The notes under the pieces were generated by a model. The model searched no databases. It worked only from the letters and a program-made list of their open reading frames with translations, and had not been told where the DNA came from. The position numbers and the translations under genes were made by a program. Shown one piece after another: positions 34,885 to 44,059 of a DNA stretch of 64,000 nt. This DNA comes from Gemmatimonadaceae bacterium (GTDB lineage Bacteria; Gemmatimonadota; Gemmatimonadetes; Gemmatimonadales; Gemmatimonadaceae), in the NCBI GenBank assembly GCA_025928185.1, contig JAICKA010000001.1:1-64000 (forward strand), read 5' to 3'. The number at the start of each line of letters is the position of its first letter. Within the stretch, counting starts at the first letter, position 1.

Positions 34885-35354
34885 GGCGCCCCGAGCCGGG
34901 TTGGACTGAATGGGGGACGCGGATTTCGCGGAAACTGGCGAACGAGGCGCGGATCGGCGGCTACTGGCGGGCCGAGTTCGTCGCGCCACCCCAAAAGCAT
35001 TTGGTTTTGAATTCGTTCAATCCGTCGCATTCGTGGCATCCGTATTCAAACCTGTTGTGGCCGGGTCTGCATCACTGTTTCGGAGAGAGTCGCGAAGCCG
35101 CGGAGAACTGCGGAGAACGACTGAGAGGGCTTCATTCATCACCACCAGCAACGCCGCTCCGCGCCTGTCCGAAGTTCTCCGCCGTTCTCCGCGACCCCGT
35201 TCTTCTCCCTGGGACGTGGGCTGAGTCGGACGGTTTTTTATGCAGCGACAGGCCGTCGCGCCGCGAGAGTCCAGGGGGCTGCGAATTCGCGCCGCGTTCG
35301 CCGGTTTCCGTCAAATCCGCGTCCGCAACTCCGTCCAACCCGATTCGGCGCACC
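34885..35354. repeat. Large nested palindromic intergenic repeat, copy 1
   Basis: 470 bp. The left outer arm reads from GGTTGGACTG ... GGGGGACGCGGATTTCGCGG, and the right outer arm is its inverted copy (CCGCGTCCGCAACTCCGTCC, then AACCCGATT), pairing over about 60-70 bp. An inner pair CGCGGAGAACTGCGGAGAAC (about 35099) and GTTCTCCGCCGTTCTCCGCG (about 35174) is inverted too. Between lie TTCGTGGCATCCGT and CACCACCAGCAACGCC blocks shared with the other copies at 45663 and 53718. No convincing gene in it. Confidence 0.85.
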
Positions 35355-35399
35355 ACGCTTACCCGGCGCGACGTCCCCGACGTCCCATGCGCGAAGCGA

Positions 35400-36812
35400 T
35401 CACAGCAGCGTGCCCCGCAACACGACGAACGCCACGCTGAAGTAGATCACCAATCCAGTGACGTCGACGAGCGTGGCGACGAACGGGGCGGATGCGGACG
35501 CCGGATCGAAGCCGAGGCGCCGCAGCACGAATGGCAGCATCGATCCGGCCAGCGATCCGAACGTCACGATGCCGACGAGCGCGCAGCCGATCGTGAGCGC
35601 CACGAGATTGTGGTGCGAGCCGTAGTCGTAGAAGCCGAGATGCTGCCACAGCAGGATGCGCGCGAACCCGATCACGCCGAGGATCGCGCCGAGCACCAGG
35701 CCGGTGGGCAGCTCGCGCACGGCAATCCGCCACCAGTCGCGCAGCCGGATCTCCCGTAGCGCGAGCGCGCGAATGATCAACGACGTCGCCTGCGAGCCGG
35801 AGTTGCCGCCCGAGCTCATGACGAGCGGAATGAACATCGCCAACAGCGTCGCGCGATCGATCTCCGCCTGGAAGTGCTGCATCGCCGTCGCCGTGAGCAT
35901 CTCGGACAGGAACAGTGCGCAGAGCCAGGGCGCGCGCTTGCGGATCATGTGGCCGAGCGAGATCTCCATGTACGGCGCGTCGAGCGCTTCCATACCGCCG
36001 AACTTCTGAACGTCCTCCGTCTGCTCGCTGACGATCGCATCGATCACGTCGTCGACCGTGACGATGCCGAGCACGCGGCGAGACTCGTCGACGACCGGCA
36101 CGGCGAGCAGATTGTATTTCGCGATCACGCGCGCGACCTGCTCGCGATCGGTATTCGGCATCACGGTGACCGGCGGACGGCGGTCGCCGACGTCGCGAAG
36201 CATCTTGTCGCGATCGGCGATCATGAGCTGTCGCAGGGACACGACGCGCAGCAGATGCTGCTCGGCGTCGAGGACGAAGATGACGTAGACCGTTTCCTTG
36301 GACTGCGCGACCTGGCTGATGTACTCGAGCGTGCGCGACACGGTCCAGTCGCTCGGCGCCGTCAGCACCTCGGTCGTCATGATGCCGCCGGCCGAATCCG
36401 GGGCATAGTGCAGCAGCAACGTCAGCGAGCGGCGCGTTTCGTCGTCGAGCGTCGGCAGCAGGCGCGCACGGGCCTGCTCGTCCATGCCGCGGAACAGGTC
36501 CGCCTGCTGGTCGGCGGACATGGCTTCGACGAACGCCGCGGCCGAGCCGGGGTTCATGGATTGAACGATCTCGTATCGCCGGTCGAGCTCCGGCTCGTCG
36601 AACACCTGCACGGCGAGATCGAACGGGAGCGAGGCCATGACCTTGGCGGCCGCCGGCGCCGGCAATTCGCGCAACGCTTCCGCGACGTCGGCGGCGCGCA
36701 TCCCGGCGAGCATCTCCGCAAGCTCGGCCGGGTCTCCCTGAAGCAGGTACAGTAATTCGGGCGCCGTAGATGGCGCGTCGCGCAGAGTGACCATGTCAAC
36801 CGGTGGGGGCAT
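35400..36812 (-). CDS. mgtE: Magnesium transporter MgtE
   Basis: 470-aa Mg2+ channel. N-domain superhelix (LAGMRAADVAEALRELPAP), tandem CBS domains (APDSAGGIMTTEVLTAPSDW; PVVDESRRVLGIVTVDDVID), a plug helix, then five membrane helices including the signature PLVMSSGGNSGSQATSLIIR and FVATLVDVTGLVIYFSVA. Full family length. ATG at 36812 chosen; a GTG 15 bp upstream and an ATG at 36794 are alternatives. It ends 45 bp from repeat copy 1. Mg2+ gating by the N/CBS domains is family knowledge. Confidence 0.95.
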   Translation of the reverse strand: MPPPVDMVTLRDAPSTAPELLYLLQGDPAELAEMLAGMRAADVAEALRELPAPAAAKVMASLPFDLAVQVFDEPELDRRYEIVQSMNPGSAAAFVEAMSADQQADLFRGMDEQARARLLPTLDDETRRSLTLLLHYAPDSAGGIMTTEVLTAPSDWTVSRTLEYISQVAQSKETVYVIFVLDAEQHLLRVVSLRQLMIADRDKMLRDVGDRRPPVTVMPNTDREQVARVIAKYNLLAVPVVDESRRVLGIVTVDDVIDAIVSEQTEDVQKFGGMEALDAPYMEISLGHMIRKRAPWLCALFLSEMLTATAMQHFQAEIDRATLLAMFIPLVMSSGGNSGSQATSLIIRALALREIRLRDWWRIAVRELPTGLVLGAILGVIGFARILLWQHLGFYDYGSHHNLVALTIGCALVGIVTFGSLAGSMLPFVLRRLGFDPASASAPFVATLVDVTGLVIYFSVAFVVLRGTLL

Positions 36813-36839
36813 GGAGCGCCGACCCACCGGCGCTCTGCG

Positions 36840-37475
36840 TTAGTGGACGACCGTCATCGGGATCGGATGGTCAAGATACACGGTCTTCGTCTGACTGCGG
36901 AAATGCAGGATCCGCTGGAACCAGCTTTCGTCGCGTGGCTGACCGCCGTGCTCCATGAGATAGCGCGCGACCCGGTACGCATCGTCGGGAGCCATGCGCA
37001 GACAACCGTGCGACGCGGCTTCGCCGACCGACTCCGGCTGATTCGTGCCGTGGATGTAGTAGTCGGGCTCCTTGAAGAAAATCTTCACGACCTTCATGGG
37101 ATTGGCGGCCGCGCCCGGCGCCTGACGGTGCTCGTTCTTCGCCCAGGGCTCATCGGGCGGTACCCACTCGGGGTTCCAAACGATCTTGCGGATGCTGTAA
37201 TTGCCGGTCGGGGTCGGCTTGCTCTCGCGACCGACGGCGACGCCATACGTGGCGGCGACGGATCCGTTGTTGTAGATCGTCAGCTGCCGCTCGCTGAGAT
37301 CGGCTTTGACACTGACGTTGTTGTCGGGGTCGGCGGTGCCGGCGGCGGGCTGCGCGCCAACTCGGTGATGGATTGCACTCGCGCCGATGAAGCCCGCGGC
37401 GACGAGCGCGGTCGCCACGCCGATGCGGCGGACTCCGGTTCTGGTGATCTTGCGTCGATTGGATTCAGGCATCAT
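36840..37475 (-). CDS. L,D-transpeptidase, YkuD type (short)
   Basis: 211 aa: an N-terminal membrane anchor/signal (GVRRIGVATALVAAGFIGAS) and a YkuD domain. Motifs: KADLSERQLTIYNNG at the start, TPTGNYSIRKIVWNPEW, then YYIHGTNQPESVGEAASHGC, whose Cys is the nucleophile. It probably attaches proteins to, or crosslinks, peptidoglycan. ATG at 37475 or 37472. It lies 27 bp upstream of... MgtE is transcribed before it on the same strand end-to-end: the mgtE start is 27 bp downstream of this stop, so they may share a transcript. Confidence 0.9.
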   Translation of the reverse strand: MMPESNRRKITRTGVRRIGVATALVAAGFIGASAIHHRVGAQPAAGTADPDNNVSVKADLSERQLTIYNNGSVAATYGVAVGRESKPTPTGNYSIRKIVWNPEWVPPDEPWAKNEHRQAPGAAANPMKVVKIFFKEPDYYIHGTNQPESVGEAASHGCLRMAPDDAYRVARYLMEHGGQPRDESWFQRILHFRSQTKTVYLDHPIPMTVVH

Positions 37476-37563
37476 TCCAGCTGTGGTTGCTCGTTTCAGT
37501 TGATGTATCTCGGCGTTTTCGCCTTCCGCCGTACTGAAAAGGCAATCCACGTTCCACTTGGGG

Positions 37564-37635
37564 GGAACGGAGGAACGGTGGAACGGTGGAACGGTGGAAC
37601 GGTGGAACGGTGGAACGGTGGAACGGTGGAACGGA
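37564..37635. repeat. Octanucleotide tandem array (GGAACGGT)
   Basis: Seven perfect GGAACGGT units (37572-37627) flanked on both sides by GGAACGGA. It lies about 90 bp upstream of the short L,D-transpeptidase start. 8-bp period as in the arrays at 28890-29073. Confidence 0.95.
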
Positions 37636-37677
37636 TGAACGCGAATTACCCAGACGTCGGATTTCAGTCTTCAGTCC

Positions 37678-37709
37678 GCTCCAGCGCTCCAGCGCTCCAG
37701 CGCTCCAGC
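37678..37709. repeat. Octanucleotide tandem array (GCTCCAGC)4
   Basis: Four perfect GCTCCAGC units, followed by degenerate ones that run into the stop of the nuclease gene (37713). This is the reverse complement of the octamer in the 28890-29009 array, so the same unit occurs in two places 8.7 kb apart in opposite orientation. Confidence 0.93.
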
Positions 37710-37712
37710 GCC

Positions 37713-38615
37713 CTACCGCTCCCCCGCGCCGCCGCTCGTCACCCAGGCGGTCCACCACAGGTCGCGCAACATGCGGGCGCCGGCGGCGAGCCGCTCGCTG
37801 GCGAATGCCTTGTCTTCGGGCGCCGTCGTGTTCGCATCGAATGGGTGCGACTTGTCGAGACGATAGAGCGGCTCGACTTCGGCGTTGGTCGCCTGGAGAT
37901 ACTCGTCGATCGCCGTCCGCAGATCCGGGAACACACGCGGCGTGCTGTCGACGCGAGCGAGCACGTCCGGCAGGGTGATGTGGGTTTCGACATATATGGA
38001 TTCGAAACGCGCGTGGAACCGGCGATCGGTCGCGTAGCCGTTCGGGTTGGGCCCGGTCCAGCCGTTGAATTGCACGGTCGTGTGCGCCGGGTTCGAACCG
38101 TCGGCAACGTAGTGGCCCAGAATCCCGGCGTCGTCGATGATTCGCGCCTCGATCCACGGGCGCGTGGTATCGTTCGCGGTCCGCCAGAGTCGAAAGTCCT
38201 CGCGCAACTCCTGCGCACGCTCGAGGATCGCGAATGGCAGCAGACCCATCTTCGAAGCCTCGACGCCGGCCGCGTGCAGCGTGTCGGCATATGCAAAACG
38301 ATCCGGCGCATGGAGTGCCGCACTCAGCACGGGCGGCGCGACGAGCTCCATGTCGATGAAGTGCTCGGGCGCTGTGCCGCCGTCGAGCGCCGGATCGAGG
38401 TCGCGCTCCTTGCGATCGCGCCAGCGATCCGGCTCGGGATTGAGGTAGCCGAGCTGCCGCCACGCGCCGCGGAAGAACGCGGGCATCTCCGCCGGCAAAC
38501 GCAGCGCGGCGGCCTCACCGGTGAGGCGGTGTCCCACCGCGCCCCACCCGAAGGCCAGCGTGGGAACGGCGACGAGACCGGCGGCGACGAGCGCCACCGC
38601 GATCAGCTTCTTCAT
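37713..38615 (-). CDS. Secreted S1/P1-nuclease / zinc phospholipase C-like protein
   Basis: 300 aa. Signal peptide MKKLIAVALVAAGLVAVPTL ends before GWGAVGHRLTGEAA; a Trp at the mature N-terminus followed by GxxGH is the start of trinuclear-zinc S1/P1 nucleases and phospholipase C, where the N-terminal Trp binds zinc. Further ligands: PEHFIDMEL (His, Asp) and ILGHYVADGSNPAHTT (HxxxD...H). The C-terminal helices are divergent, so nuclease versus lipase cannot be settled. Start at 38615 by the signal peptide. Confidence 0.8.
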   Translation of the reverse strand: MKKLIAVALVAAGLVAVPTLAFGWGAVGHRLTGEAAALRLPAEMPAFFRGAWRQLGYLNPEPDRWRDRKERDLDPALDGGTAPEHFIDMELVAPPVLSAALHAPDRFAYADTLHAAGVEASKMGLLPFAILERAQELREDFRLWRTANDTTRPWIEARIIDDAGILGHYVADGSNPAHTTVQFNGWTGPNPNGYATDRRFHARFESIYVETHITLPDVLARVDSTPRVFPDLRTAIDEYLQATNAEVEPLYRLDKSHPFDANTTAPEDKAFASERLAAGARMLRDLWWTAWVTSGGAGER

Positions 38616-38672
38616 GCTCGCGAATCCTCGAAACGGTCGCAGCAAATGTAGCGGACGCCCGCGGTGTGCGCC

Positions 38673-39512
38673 TCAGTCCGTGAACCAGTCGCGCGCGCTC
38701 TCGAATCGGGCGTGGAGCGCGGCGTGATCGACGTCATCGTGCCGCAATGCGCCGCGGAACGCCGCGATCTCGCGCTCTGCCGCGACGAGCGCGGCGTCGA
38801 CTTCGGCGGCGTTCTCGCGCAGGATGGCCGTCCACATTTCGGGCGAGCTGCCGGCGATGCGCGTCATGTCGCGTCCGCCGGGACCGAGCGATTGCCGATC
38901 CAGACCGGCGCCGGCGAGTGTGAGCGCGAGCGCGGCCGACAGCACGTGCGGCAGGTGGCTCGTCCACGCGAGCATCCGATCGTGCTCCTCGGCTGGCATC
39001 AGCGCTGGATGTGCCCCGAGATCGTGCCAGAAATCCGACGCGTGCGTGAGCGCGTCGGAGCTGGCATCGCGCGGCGCGCAGAGATAGACGCGCGCATCCC
39101 GGAACAATCCGGGCCGCGATGCCTCCCAGCCAAAGCGATGGTCGCCGGCCATCGGATGCGAGCCCACGAAGCGCGGCGCCAGACCGGTGGCCGTTGCGGC
39201 CGCGACGATGCCCGTCTTGGTGCTCCCGACGTCGGTGATCAGCCGCGCGTCGCCGGCGTACGGCGCGAGCCGGCGCAACGCGACGATCGCCGCGTCGACC
39301 GGCAGCGCGATGATGATCGTCTCGGCGCGACCCACGCCGGCCAGCGACTCGTCGAGCGCCGCACTCACGACGCCGGCGGTCATGGCCGCACGCACGCGGG
39401 CCTCGTCGCGATCATATGCGAGAATACTCATGCCGCGCGGCGCCAGGTCGCGGGCCAGCGATCCGCCCATCAACCCCAGCCCGATGATCGCAACCGTGCT
39501 CGACTCGCTCAC
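38673..39512 (-). CDS. tyrA: Prephenate dehydrogenase
   Basis: 279-aa NAD-dependent enzyme that turns prephenate into 4-hydroxyphenylpyruvate, the tyrosine branch. Rossmann loop [32 protein letters not shown] and [17 protein letters not shown] form the active site (His of SHPMAG). The end, [18 protein letters not shown], is the helical dimer domain. No ACT domain, so no built-in tyrosine feedback. GTG start overlapping the chorismate mutase stop (GTGA): last gene of the tyrosine operon. Confidence 0.94.
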   Translation of the reverse strand: MSESSTVAIIGLGLMGGSLARDLAPRGMSILAYDRDEARVRAAMTAGVVSAALDESLAGVGRAETIIIALPVDAAIVALRRLAPYAGDARLITDVGSTKTGIVAAATATGLAPRFVGSHPMAGDHRFGWEASRPGLFRDARVYLCAPRDASSDALTHASDFWHDLGAHPALMPAEEHDRMLAWTSHLPHVLSAALALTLAGAGLDRQSLGPGGRDMTRIAGSSPEMWTAILRENAAEVDAALVAAEREIAAFRGALRHDDVDHAALHARFESARDWFTD

Positions 39513-39805
39513 GCCTGCTCCTGCGCACGGCGCGACATGCCGACGATCTGCCAGAAGATTTCGCGCACCGGCTCCGTCGGCAGCCCAGCCTCGCGCGCGA
39601 CGGTCGTGACGCGCCGGATCACCGCCGCCTCGCGTGTTGGATCGAGAATCGGCAGACCCGCGTCGCGCTTGAGCGCGCCCGTGCGCTGGCCGAGCGCCAC
39701 GCGGTCGGCGAGCAATCGAACGATCTCGCGATCGACGCGCTCGATTTCGTCGCGGCAGCGCGCCAGCTCGGCCACGGCCTCGTTCGACTTCGCGCTCTCG
39801 CTCAT
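39509..39805 (-). CDS. Chorismate mutase, AroQ type
   Basis: 98-aa all-helical enzyme converting chorismate to prephenate. It has the AroQ pattern: [40 protein letters not shown], then [16 protein letters not shown]. Overlaps both neighbours by 4 bases (ATGA with the DAHP synthase stop, GTGA with tyrA), so the three enzymes are made together. Free-standing small enzyme, not fused to tyrA or to DAHP synthase as in some bacteria. Confidence 0.93.
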   Translation of the reverse strand: MSESAKSNEAVAELARCRDEIERVDREIVRLLADRVALGQRTGALKRDAGLPILDPTREAAVIRRVTTVAREAGLPTEPVREIFWQIVGMSRRAQEQA

Positions 39806-40860
39806 GCGACCGCCCGCGTCGTCGCCGGCACCTCCGGCAGCCGCCGTCCAGCCGCCGCGGCGAACGCGCCGAGCTGCGTCATGAGCTGCACGAACGCCGG
39901 CGGCGCGAGCGACTGGTCGCCATCGGAGAGCGCGCGCTCCGGATCGGGATGGACTTCGATGATCAGGCCGTCGGCGCCGGCGGCAATCGCCGCGAACGCG
40001 AGCGGCGCGACGAGATCCGCGTCGCCACCTGCATGACTCGGGTCGACGATCACCGGCAGGTGCGACTCGCGCTTGAGCACCGGAATGGCCGCGACGTCGA
40101 GCGTGTTGCGCGTCGCCGTTTCGAAGGTGCGGATGCCGCGCTCGCACAGCACGACATCGTGATTGCCGTTGGCCATGATGTATTCGGCGGCCATGAGCAG
40201 TTCCTTGATCGTCGCCGACAGGCCGCGCTTGAGCAGGATTGGCCGGCGCACGCGCCCCAGCTCGGCGAGCAGCGGAAAGTTCTGCATGTTGCGCGCGCCG
40301 ACTTGAAGCATGTCCGCGTGTTCGGCGACGACGTCGACCTGACGCGTGTCCATCACCTCGGTGACCACCGGCAGGCCGGTCTCCGCGCGCACCGCGGCGA
40401 GCATCTTCAGCGCCTCGACGCCCATGCCCTGGAACGCGTACGGCGACGTGCGCGGCTTGAACGCGCCGCCGCGCAGCATCGTCGCGCCGGCATCGCGCAC
40501 GGCGGCCGCGGTCGCATCGAGCATGGCGCGGCTCTCGACCGAGCACGGACCGGCGATCACGGTGAGCGTCTCGCCGCCAAACGTCGCCTGGGCCGTGCGT
40601 CCACCGACGCGGACCACCGTCCGGTCCACGGCGAACTCGCGCGATGCGAGCTTGTACGGCTTGAGCACCGGCGTGACGGATTCGACGCCCGGCATCGAGC
40701 GCAGCGGCAGCTCGTCGAGCAGCGACTCGTCGCCGATGCAGCCGATGATCGTGCGATGCTCGCCGCGCGAAAGATGCGTGCGCATGCCGACCGACTCGAT
40801 GCGTTCGCGGATGTGGTCGATCTCGGCGTCGGTGACGAAGGGGCGTGTGATGATGATCAT
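39802..40860 (-). CDS. 3-deoxy-7-phosphoheptulonate (DAHP) synthase, AroA-beta type
   Basis: 352 aa; first step of aromatic synthesis (PEP + erythrose-4-P). An N-terminal ferredoxin-like ACT-type regulatory domain ([20 protein letters not shown], 1-70) binds an aromatic feedback signal in relatives such as Thermotoga. The TIM barrel has [62 protein letters not shown], and [15 protein letters not shown] (metal site). The frame is open upstream but ATG at 40860 gives the proper ACT start. It is preceded by the attenuator at 40894-41035. Confidence 0.95.
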   Translation of the reverse strand: MIIITRPFVTDAEIDHIRERIESVGMRTHLSRGEHRTIIGCIGDESLLDELPLRSMPGVESVTPVLKPYKLASREFAVDRTVVRVGGRTAQATFGGETLTVIAGPCSVESRAMLDATAAAVRDAGATMLRGGAFKPRTSPYAFQGMGVEALKMLAAVRAETGLPVVTEVMDTRQVDVVAEHADMLQVGARNMQNFPLLAELGRVRRPILLKRGLSATIKELLMAAEYIMANGNHDVVLCERGIRTFETATRNTLDVAAIPVLKRESHLPVIVDPSHAGGDADLVAPLAFAAIAAGADGLIIEVHPDPERALSDGDQSLAPPAFVQLMTQLGAFAAAAGRRLPEVPATTRAVA

Positions 40861-40893
40861 TGGACTACAGAGGGGAGAGAGGAAGGCGGAGAC

Positions 40894-40928
40894 AAAAAGA
40901 AAGCGACCCGTGGGTTTCACGGGTCGCT
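40894..40928 (-). terminator. Attenuator terminator of the tyrosine operon
   Basis: Minus-strand hairpin AGCGACCCGTG / CACGGGTCGCT: perfect 11-bp stem, 5-base loop, followed by TTCTTTTT. It stands about 30 bp before the DAHP synthase ATG, i.e. before the operon. The 5' arm (CCCGTG, 40918-40923) can pair instead with CACGGG (40983-40988) inside the leader, and CCAACC (40931-40936) with GGTTGG (40973-40978), giving an antiterminator. Confidence 0.88.
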
Positions 40929-40957
40929 GGGGTTGGTTGCGGCGCTGCTCGACTATC

Positions 40958-41035
40958 CTACCGCGTACGACTCCAACCACGGCCCGTGTGGGTCGTGTAG
41001 TAGTAGTAATAGCGGTAGGCGGCGGCGCGGCTCAT
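40958..41035 (-). CDS. Tyrosine-rich leader peptide
   Basis: 25 codons: MSRAAAYRYYYYY then TTHTGRGWSRTR, stop TAG. Six of the first 13 codons are Tyr (five in a row). It lies before a terminator and the DAHP synthase/chorismate mutase/prephenate dehydrogenase operon. Segment CTACCGC (at the first Tyr codon) pairs with GCGGTAG at the stop codon, and an inner ACGAC/GTCGT extends this helix; it competes with the antiterminator. Ribosome stalling at Tyr codons would therefore allow read-through. An in-frame ATG at 41041 is a second possible start. Confidence 0.85.
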   Translation of the reverse strand: MSRAAAYRYYYYYTTHTGRGWSRTR

Positions 41036-41042
41036 GGTCATC

Positions 41043-41071
41043 ACGGTACGACTCGGGGCGCGAGCTGTCAA
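41043..41071 (-). promoter_or_regulatory. Promoter of the tyrosine operon leader
   Basis: TTGACA (41066-41071, minus strand), exact consensus, 17-bp spacer, TACCGT (41043-41048). Transcription would begin about 7 bp on, at or next to the A of the leader-peptide ATG (41035), so the leader mRNA may be leaderless. Confidence 0.6.
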
Positions 41072-41113
41072 GAGCCCGTGGGCCGTCGCCCGGGTTTCGC
41101 CAGATCCACAACC

Positions 41114-42613
41114 TTATTTCTCCCGTTCATCCGCCATCTCGCTCTTCGTCGCGAAGTCGTATAGCGTCACTCGGCGCAGATGATAGTATGCCGTCCAGTA
41201 GCCGCGCAGCGCGGCGACGTAGGCAAGCACCGCTGCATCCTTCTCGGTCTGGGCCTGATAGAGATCCGTGATGCCGATCTTGCCGATCACGTAGCGATTC
41301 TTCGCCACGTCGAATCCCTTCTCCGCGACGGTGTCGGCCTTGGCCGAGATCAACACGTTGCGCTGCGCCTGCTGGAGCTGAAGCGCCGAGAAGCGTGCGT
41401 CCTCCGCCAACTGGTCGTGCGCGATCTTGTTGTCGGCCGTCTGACGGTCCTGCTCGGCCTTCGCTTCCTCGACGTTCGCATGTCCGGCGCCCCACTGCAT
41501 CAGCGGCATGTCGACGCCGACGACCAGATCCTGTTTGCCGAGTGGGCTGCGGTACGCCTGGCCGAACAGCGGCGCCGTCTGGTTGAAGCCGACGCTGGCC
41601 GAGATCGTGGCGTTGAAGCGGTTGGCGAGCTTCGCCTGGTTCAGGTTGCGCTGGCTTCGGAGCGACGAGAGCTGTGCCTCCGTGATCGTGCTCGAGTTCT
41701 TCAGCGCTTCGCGGACGGCGACGTCGGGATCGGCGTCGATCACTGGAATCGAATCCGGCGTCACGATCGTGAACTGCTGATTCACCGGATAGGCGATGAT
41801 CCGCCGGAGGGCGGCTTCCGCGCGATCTCGCGCCAGGCGCGCGTCATCCGCGGAGGCGCGTGACCGCAACAGCGCCAGCTCGCTCTTGAGCAGATCGTTC
41901 TCGCCGATCTTGCCGACCTGATAGCGTCCCTTGTTCAGCGTGTACAGCGTGTCGTTGACGGCCACGTTCGACGCCGAGTTCTGCAACGTCATTTGGGCCG
42001 AGTAGAGATCGAAGAACGCCGCAGCGGTCTGCGCTGCAACGTCCTCCCGCGCCTCGAGGTATGCCCGCTCCGCCACGTTCGCGCTCAGTTCATTGTCGCG
42101 TTCGTCCCACACCAGATTGCGCGGTTTGAACACATCCTGCTGCAGACCGATGAGCACCGGCGTCGTCTGCCAGTACTTGCCCGTCTGATCGCCGAACAGA
42201 TCGATGCGGCTCATCTGCGACTGCACGGTGAACGTGCCGCCGGTGAACGGGATCTTCTGCGCGATGCCAAGGCCGATCGTCGACTGATTCTGGGCCTGAG
42301 CGACGAACTGCGTCGTGCCATCCGGGAGTGTGATCGGATTGATGCCGCGATTCAGATTGGCGGCATTGCCGGACAGGAATACCTGCGGCAACAGGCTCGC
42401 GCCGAATGCGTGGTCGTGCCACCGGGCCGCGTCGCGCGAATCGCGCGCGACCTGCGCCGACGGGCCCTGCGCCTGGGCCATCGCGATGGCCTCCTGCAAG
42501 GTCAACGTGTGGACGTCTGTCGCAACGGATTGCGCCTCGAGCGTCAGCGGTGGCGCAACCAGCACGACCGCGAGCGCGAACGCGGCGAGGCGCGAACGGG
42601 AGGATGCTACCAT
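41114..42613 (-). CDS. TolC-family outer-membrane efflux protein
   Basis: 499 aa. Signal peptide (LAAFALAVVLVAPPLTLEAQ), then two OEP repeats made of long helices and barrel strands: TLTLQEAIAMAQAQGPSAQV, GINPITLPDGTTQF, GRYQVGKIGENDLLKSELAL and, in the second half, NRYVIGKIGITDLYQAQTEK. The two 'YxVGKIG..DL' motifs mark the repeat ends. Last gene of an adaptor-permease-TolC operon (36 bp spacer). It forms the exit duct; substrate unknown. Confidence 0.92.
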   Translation of the reverse strand: MVASSRSRLAAFALAVVLVAPPLTLEAQSVATDVHTLTLQEAIAMAQAQGPSAQVARDSRDAARWHDHAFGASLLPQVFLSGNAANLNRGINPITLPDGTTQFVAQAQNQSTIGLGIAQKIPFTGGTFTVQSQMSRIDLFGDQTGKYWQTTPVLIGLQQDVFKPRNLVWDERDNELSANVAERAYLEAREDVAAQTAAAFFDLYSAQMTLQNSASNVAVNDTLYTLNKGRYQVGKIGENDLLKSELALLRSRASADDARLARDRAEAALRRIIAYPVNQQFTIVTPDSIPVIDADPDVAVREALKNSSTITEAQLSSLRSQRNLNQAKLANRFNATISASVGFNQTAPLFGQAYRSPLGKQDLVVGVDMPLMQWGAGHANVEEAKAEQDRQTADNKIAHDQLAEDARFSALQLQQAQRNVLISAKADTVAEKGFDVAKNRYVIGKIGITDLYQAQTEKDAAVLAYVAALRGYWTAYYHLRRVTLYDFATKSEMADEREK

Positions 42614-42649
42614 GGCCACCTTCGGTGTGACGGGAAAGAGAATCGACCG

Positions 42650-44059
42650 CTACTCGTAGCGGAGACAGACGATGGGATCCTGCTTGGCCGCGCGCGACGC
42701 GGGCATGATGCCGAACACGAGTCCGACCGCGACCGACACGCCGAAGGCGACGACGACGGAGGCGACGGATACGATCGTGCTGATGTGCGCAATGCGCTGA
42801 ATCGCGTAGCTCAGCACGCCGCCAAGCACGATGCCGGCAATGCCGCCGGCGAGGCTGATCATCACGGCTTCGCTGAGAAACTGCGCGAGAATGTCGGCCT
42901 GCGTCGCGCCGACGGCGCGCCGCACGCCGATCTCCTTGATGCGCTCGAGAATCGACGCGAGCATGATGTTCATGATCCCGATCCCGCCGACGATGAGCGA
43001 GATCGAAGCGATCGAGCCGAGCACCACGTTGAAGATCGTCTTGGTGCGCTGCTCCTGCTTGAGGAGCAGCTCGGGCACCGAGATCTCGAAGTCCGTGACG
43101 TCGTTGTGCCGGCGCTGCAGCATGCGCTGCACCACGTTGGCGACGCTTGGCACGAGCGCCGCCTGGTCGACCTGGACGATGACCTTGTCGAGCTGATTGT
43201 AGTTTCGCTTTTCGGCGCGCTGATCGTCCGTCTCGGTGGAATCGCTGGACGAATTGAGCTCGCTCGCCGCCTGCTCCATCTCCTGCTGCGTGACCTCGCC
43301 GCGATTGCGATAGCGCAACAGCATCGTGGGAAGCGGCACGTACACGTCCATGTTCGCGTCGCGAATGCCGAGGCGCTGCGCGGTTTCCGCCGAGACCTTG
43401 CGATCCTCGAGCACGCCGACGACCGTGAGCCACTCGTTGCCGACCTTGATGGTGCGGCCGATTGGATCCTGCGTCGTGAAGAAGCGCGCCTTCACGCCCT
43501 GACCGATGATTGCGACCGGCGACGATTCGGCGAAGTGGCGCGTGGCGAAGCGCGCGCCCTGCACGACGTTCAGGTTCATCAGCCGGAAGTAGCCGGAGTC
43601 GACGCCGACGAGCTTGCCGGATCTGTGATGTCCCTCGCGCGTGATGACGCTATTGATCACGACCTCGCTGCTCGTCGCTGACACATCGGGAATTTCCCGG
43701 CGAATACTCTCCGCATCGAGATAGGTGAGGCCGGGTGTGAATCGCTTCGCGTCCTTCTTGCCGTCGTCGTCCGATTGCACCTTGCCTTCCGTCTGCTCGA
43801 CGATCGGCGTGATCACCACGTTGTTCGCGCCGAGCAACCGCATCTGCGACAGGATCTCCTGCTCGGCGCCGTTGCCGATCGCGAGCATTGCGATGACGGA
43901 TGCGACGCCGAACAGAATGCCGAGCGACGTCAGGCCGGCGCGCAACTTGTTGTTGGCGACGGCTTCGGCGGCGGTGCGGCCGCTGAACGCCAGGTGTGCG
44001 GCGATCGCCTGCATACGTGACGATCGCGACACAGCTGGCGTTGGACCCGCGTCCGCCAT
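42650..44059 (-). CDS. MacB-like ABC transporter permease (FtsX family), no ATPase domain
   Basis: 469 aa. A first membrane helix near residue 40 (LRAGLTSLGILFGVASVIAM) is followed by a periplasmic MacB_PCD domain (about 75-330: NNVVITPIVEQTEGKV, VVGVLEDRKVSAETAQRLG), then three helices of the FtsX domain (GSIASISLIVGGIGIMNIML, TQADILAQFLSEAVMISLAG, VAFGVSVAVGLVFGIMPASR). It ends QDPIVCLRYE as MacB does. No nucleotide-binding domain, and none next door. The start overlaps the adaptor stop by 1 base (TGATG). Confidence 0.9.
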   Translation of the reverse strand: MADAGPTPAVSRSSRMQAIAAHLAFSGRTAAEAVANNKLRAGLTSLGILFGVASVIAMLAIGNGAEQEILSQMRLLGANNVVITPIVEQTEGKVQSDDDGKKDAKRFTPGLTYLDAESIRREIPDVSATSSEVVINSVITREGHHRSGKLVGVDSGYFRLMNLNVVQGARFATRHFAESSPVAIIGQGVKARFFTTQDPIGRTIKVGNEWLTVVGVLEDRKVSAETAQRLGIRDANMDVYVPLPTMLLRYRNRGEVTQQEMEQAASELNSSSDSTETDDQRAEKRNYNQLDKVIVQVDQAALVPSVANVVQRMLQRRHNDVTDFEISVPELLLKQEQRTKTIFNVVLGSIASISLIVGGIGIMNIMLASILERIKEIGVRRAVGATQADILAQFLSEAVMISLAGGIAGIVLGGVLSYAIQRIAHISTIVSVASVVVAFGVSVAVGLVFGIMPASRAAKQDPIVCLRYE

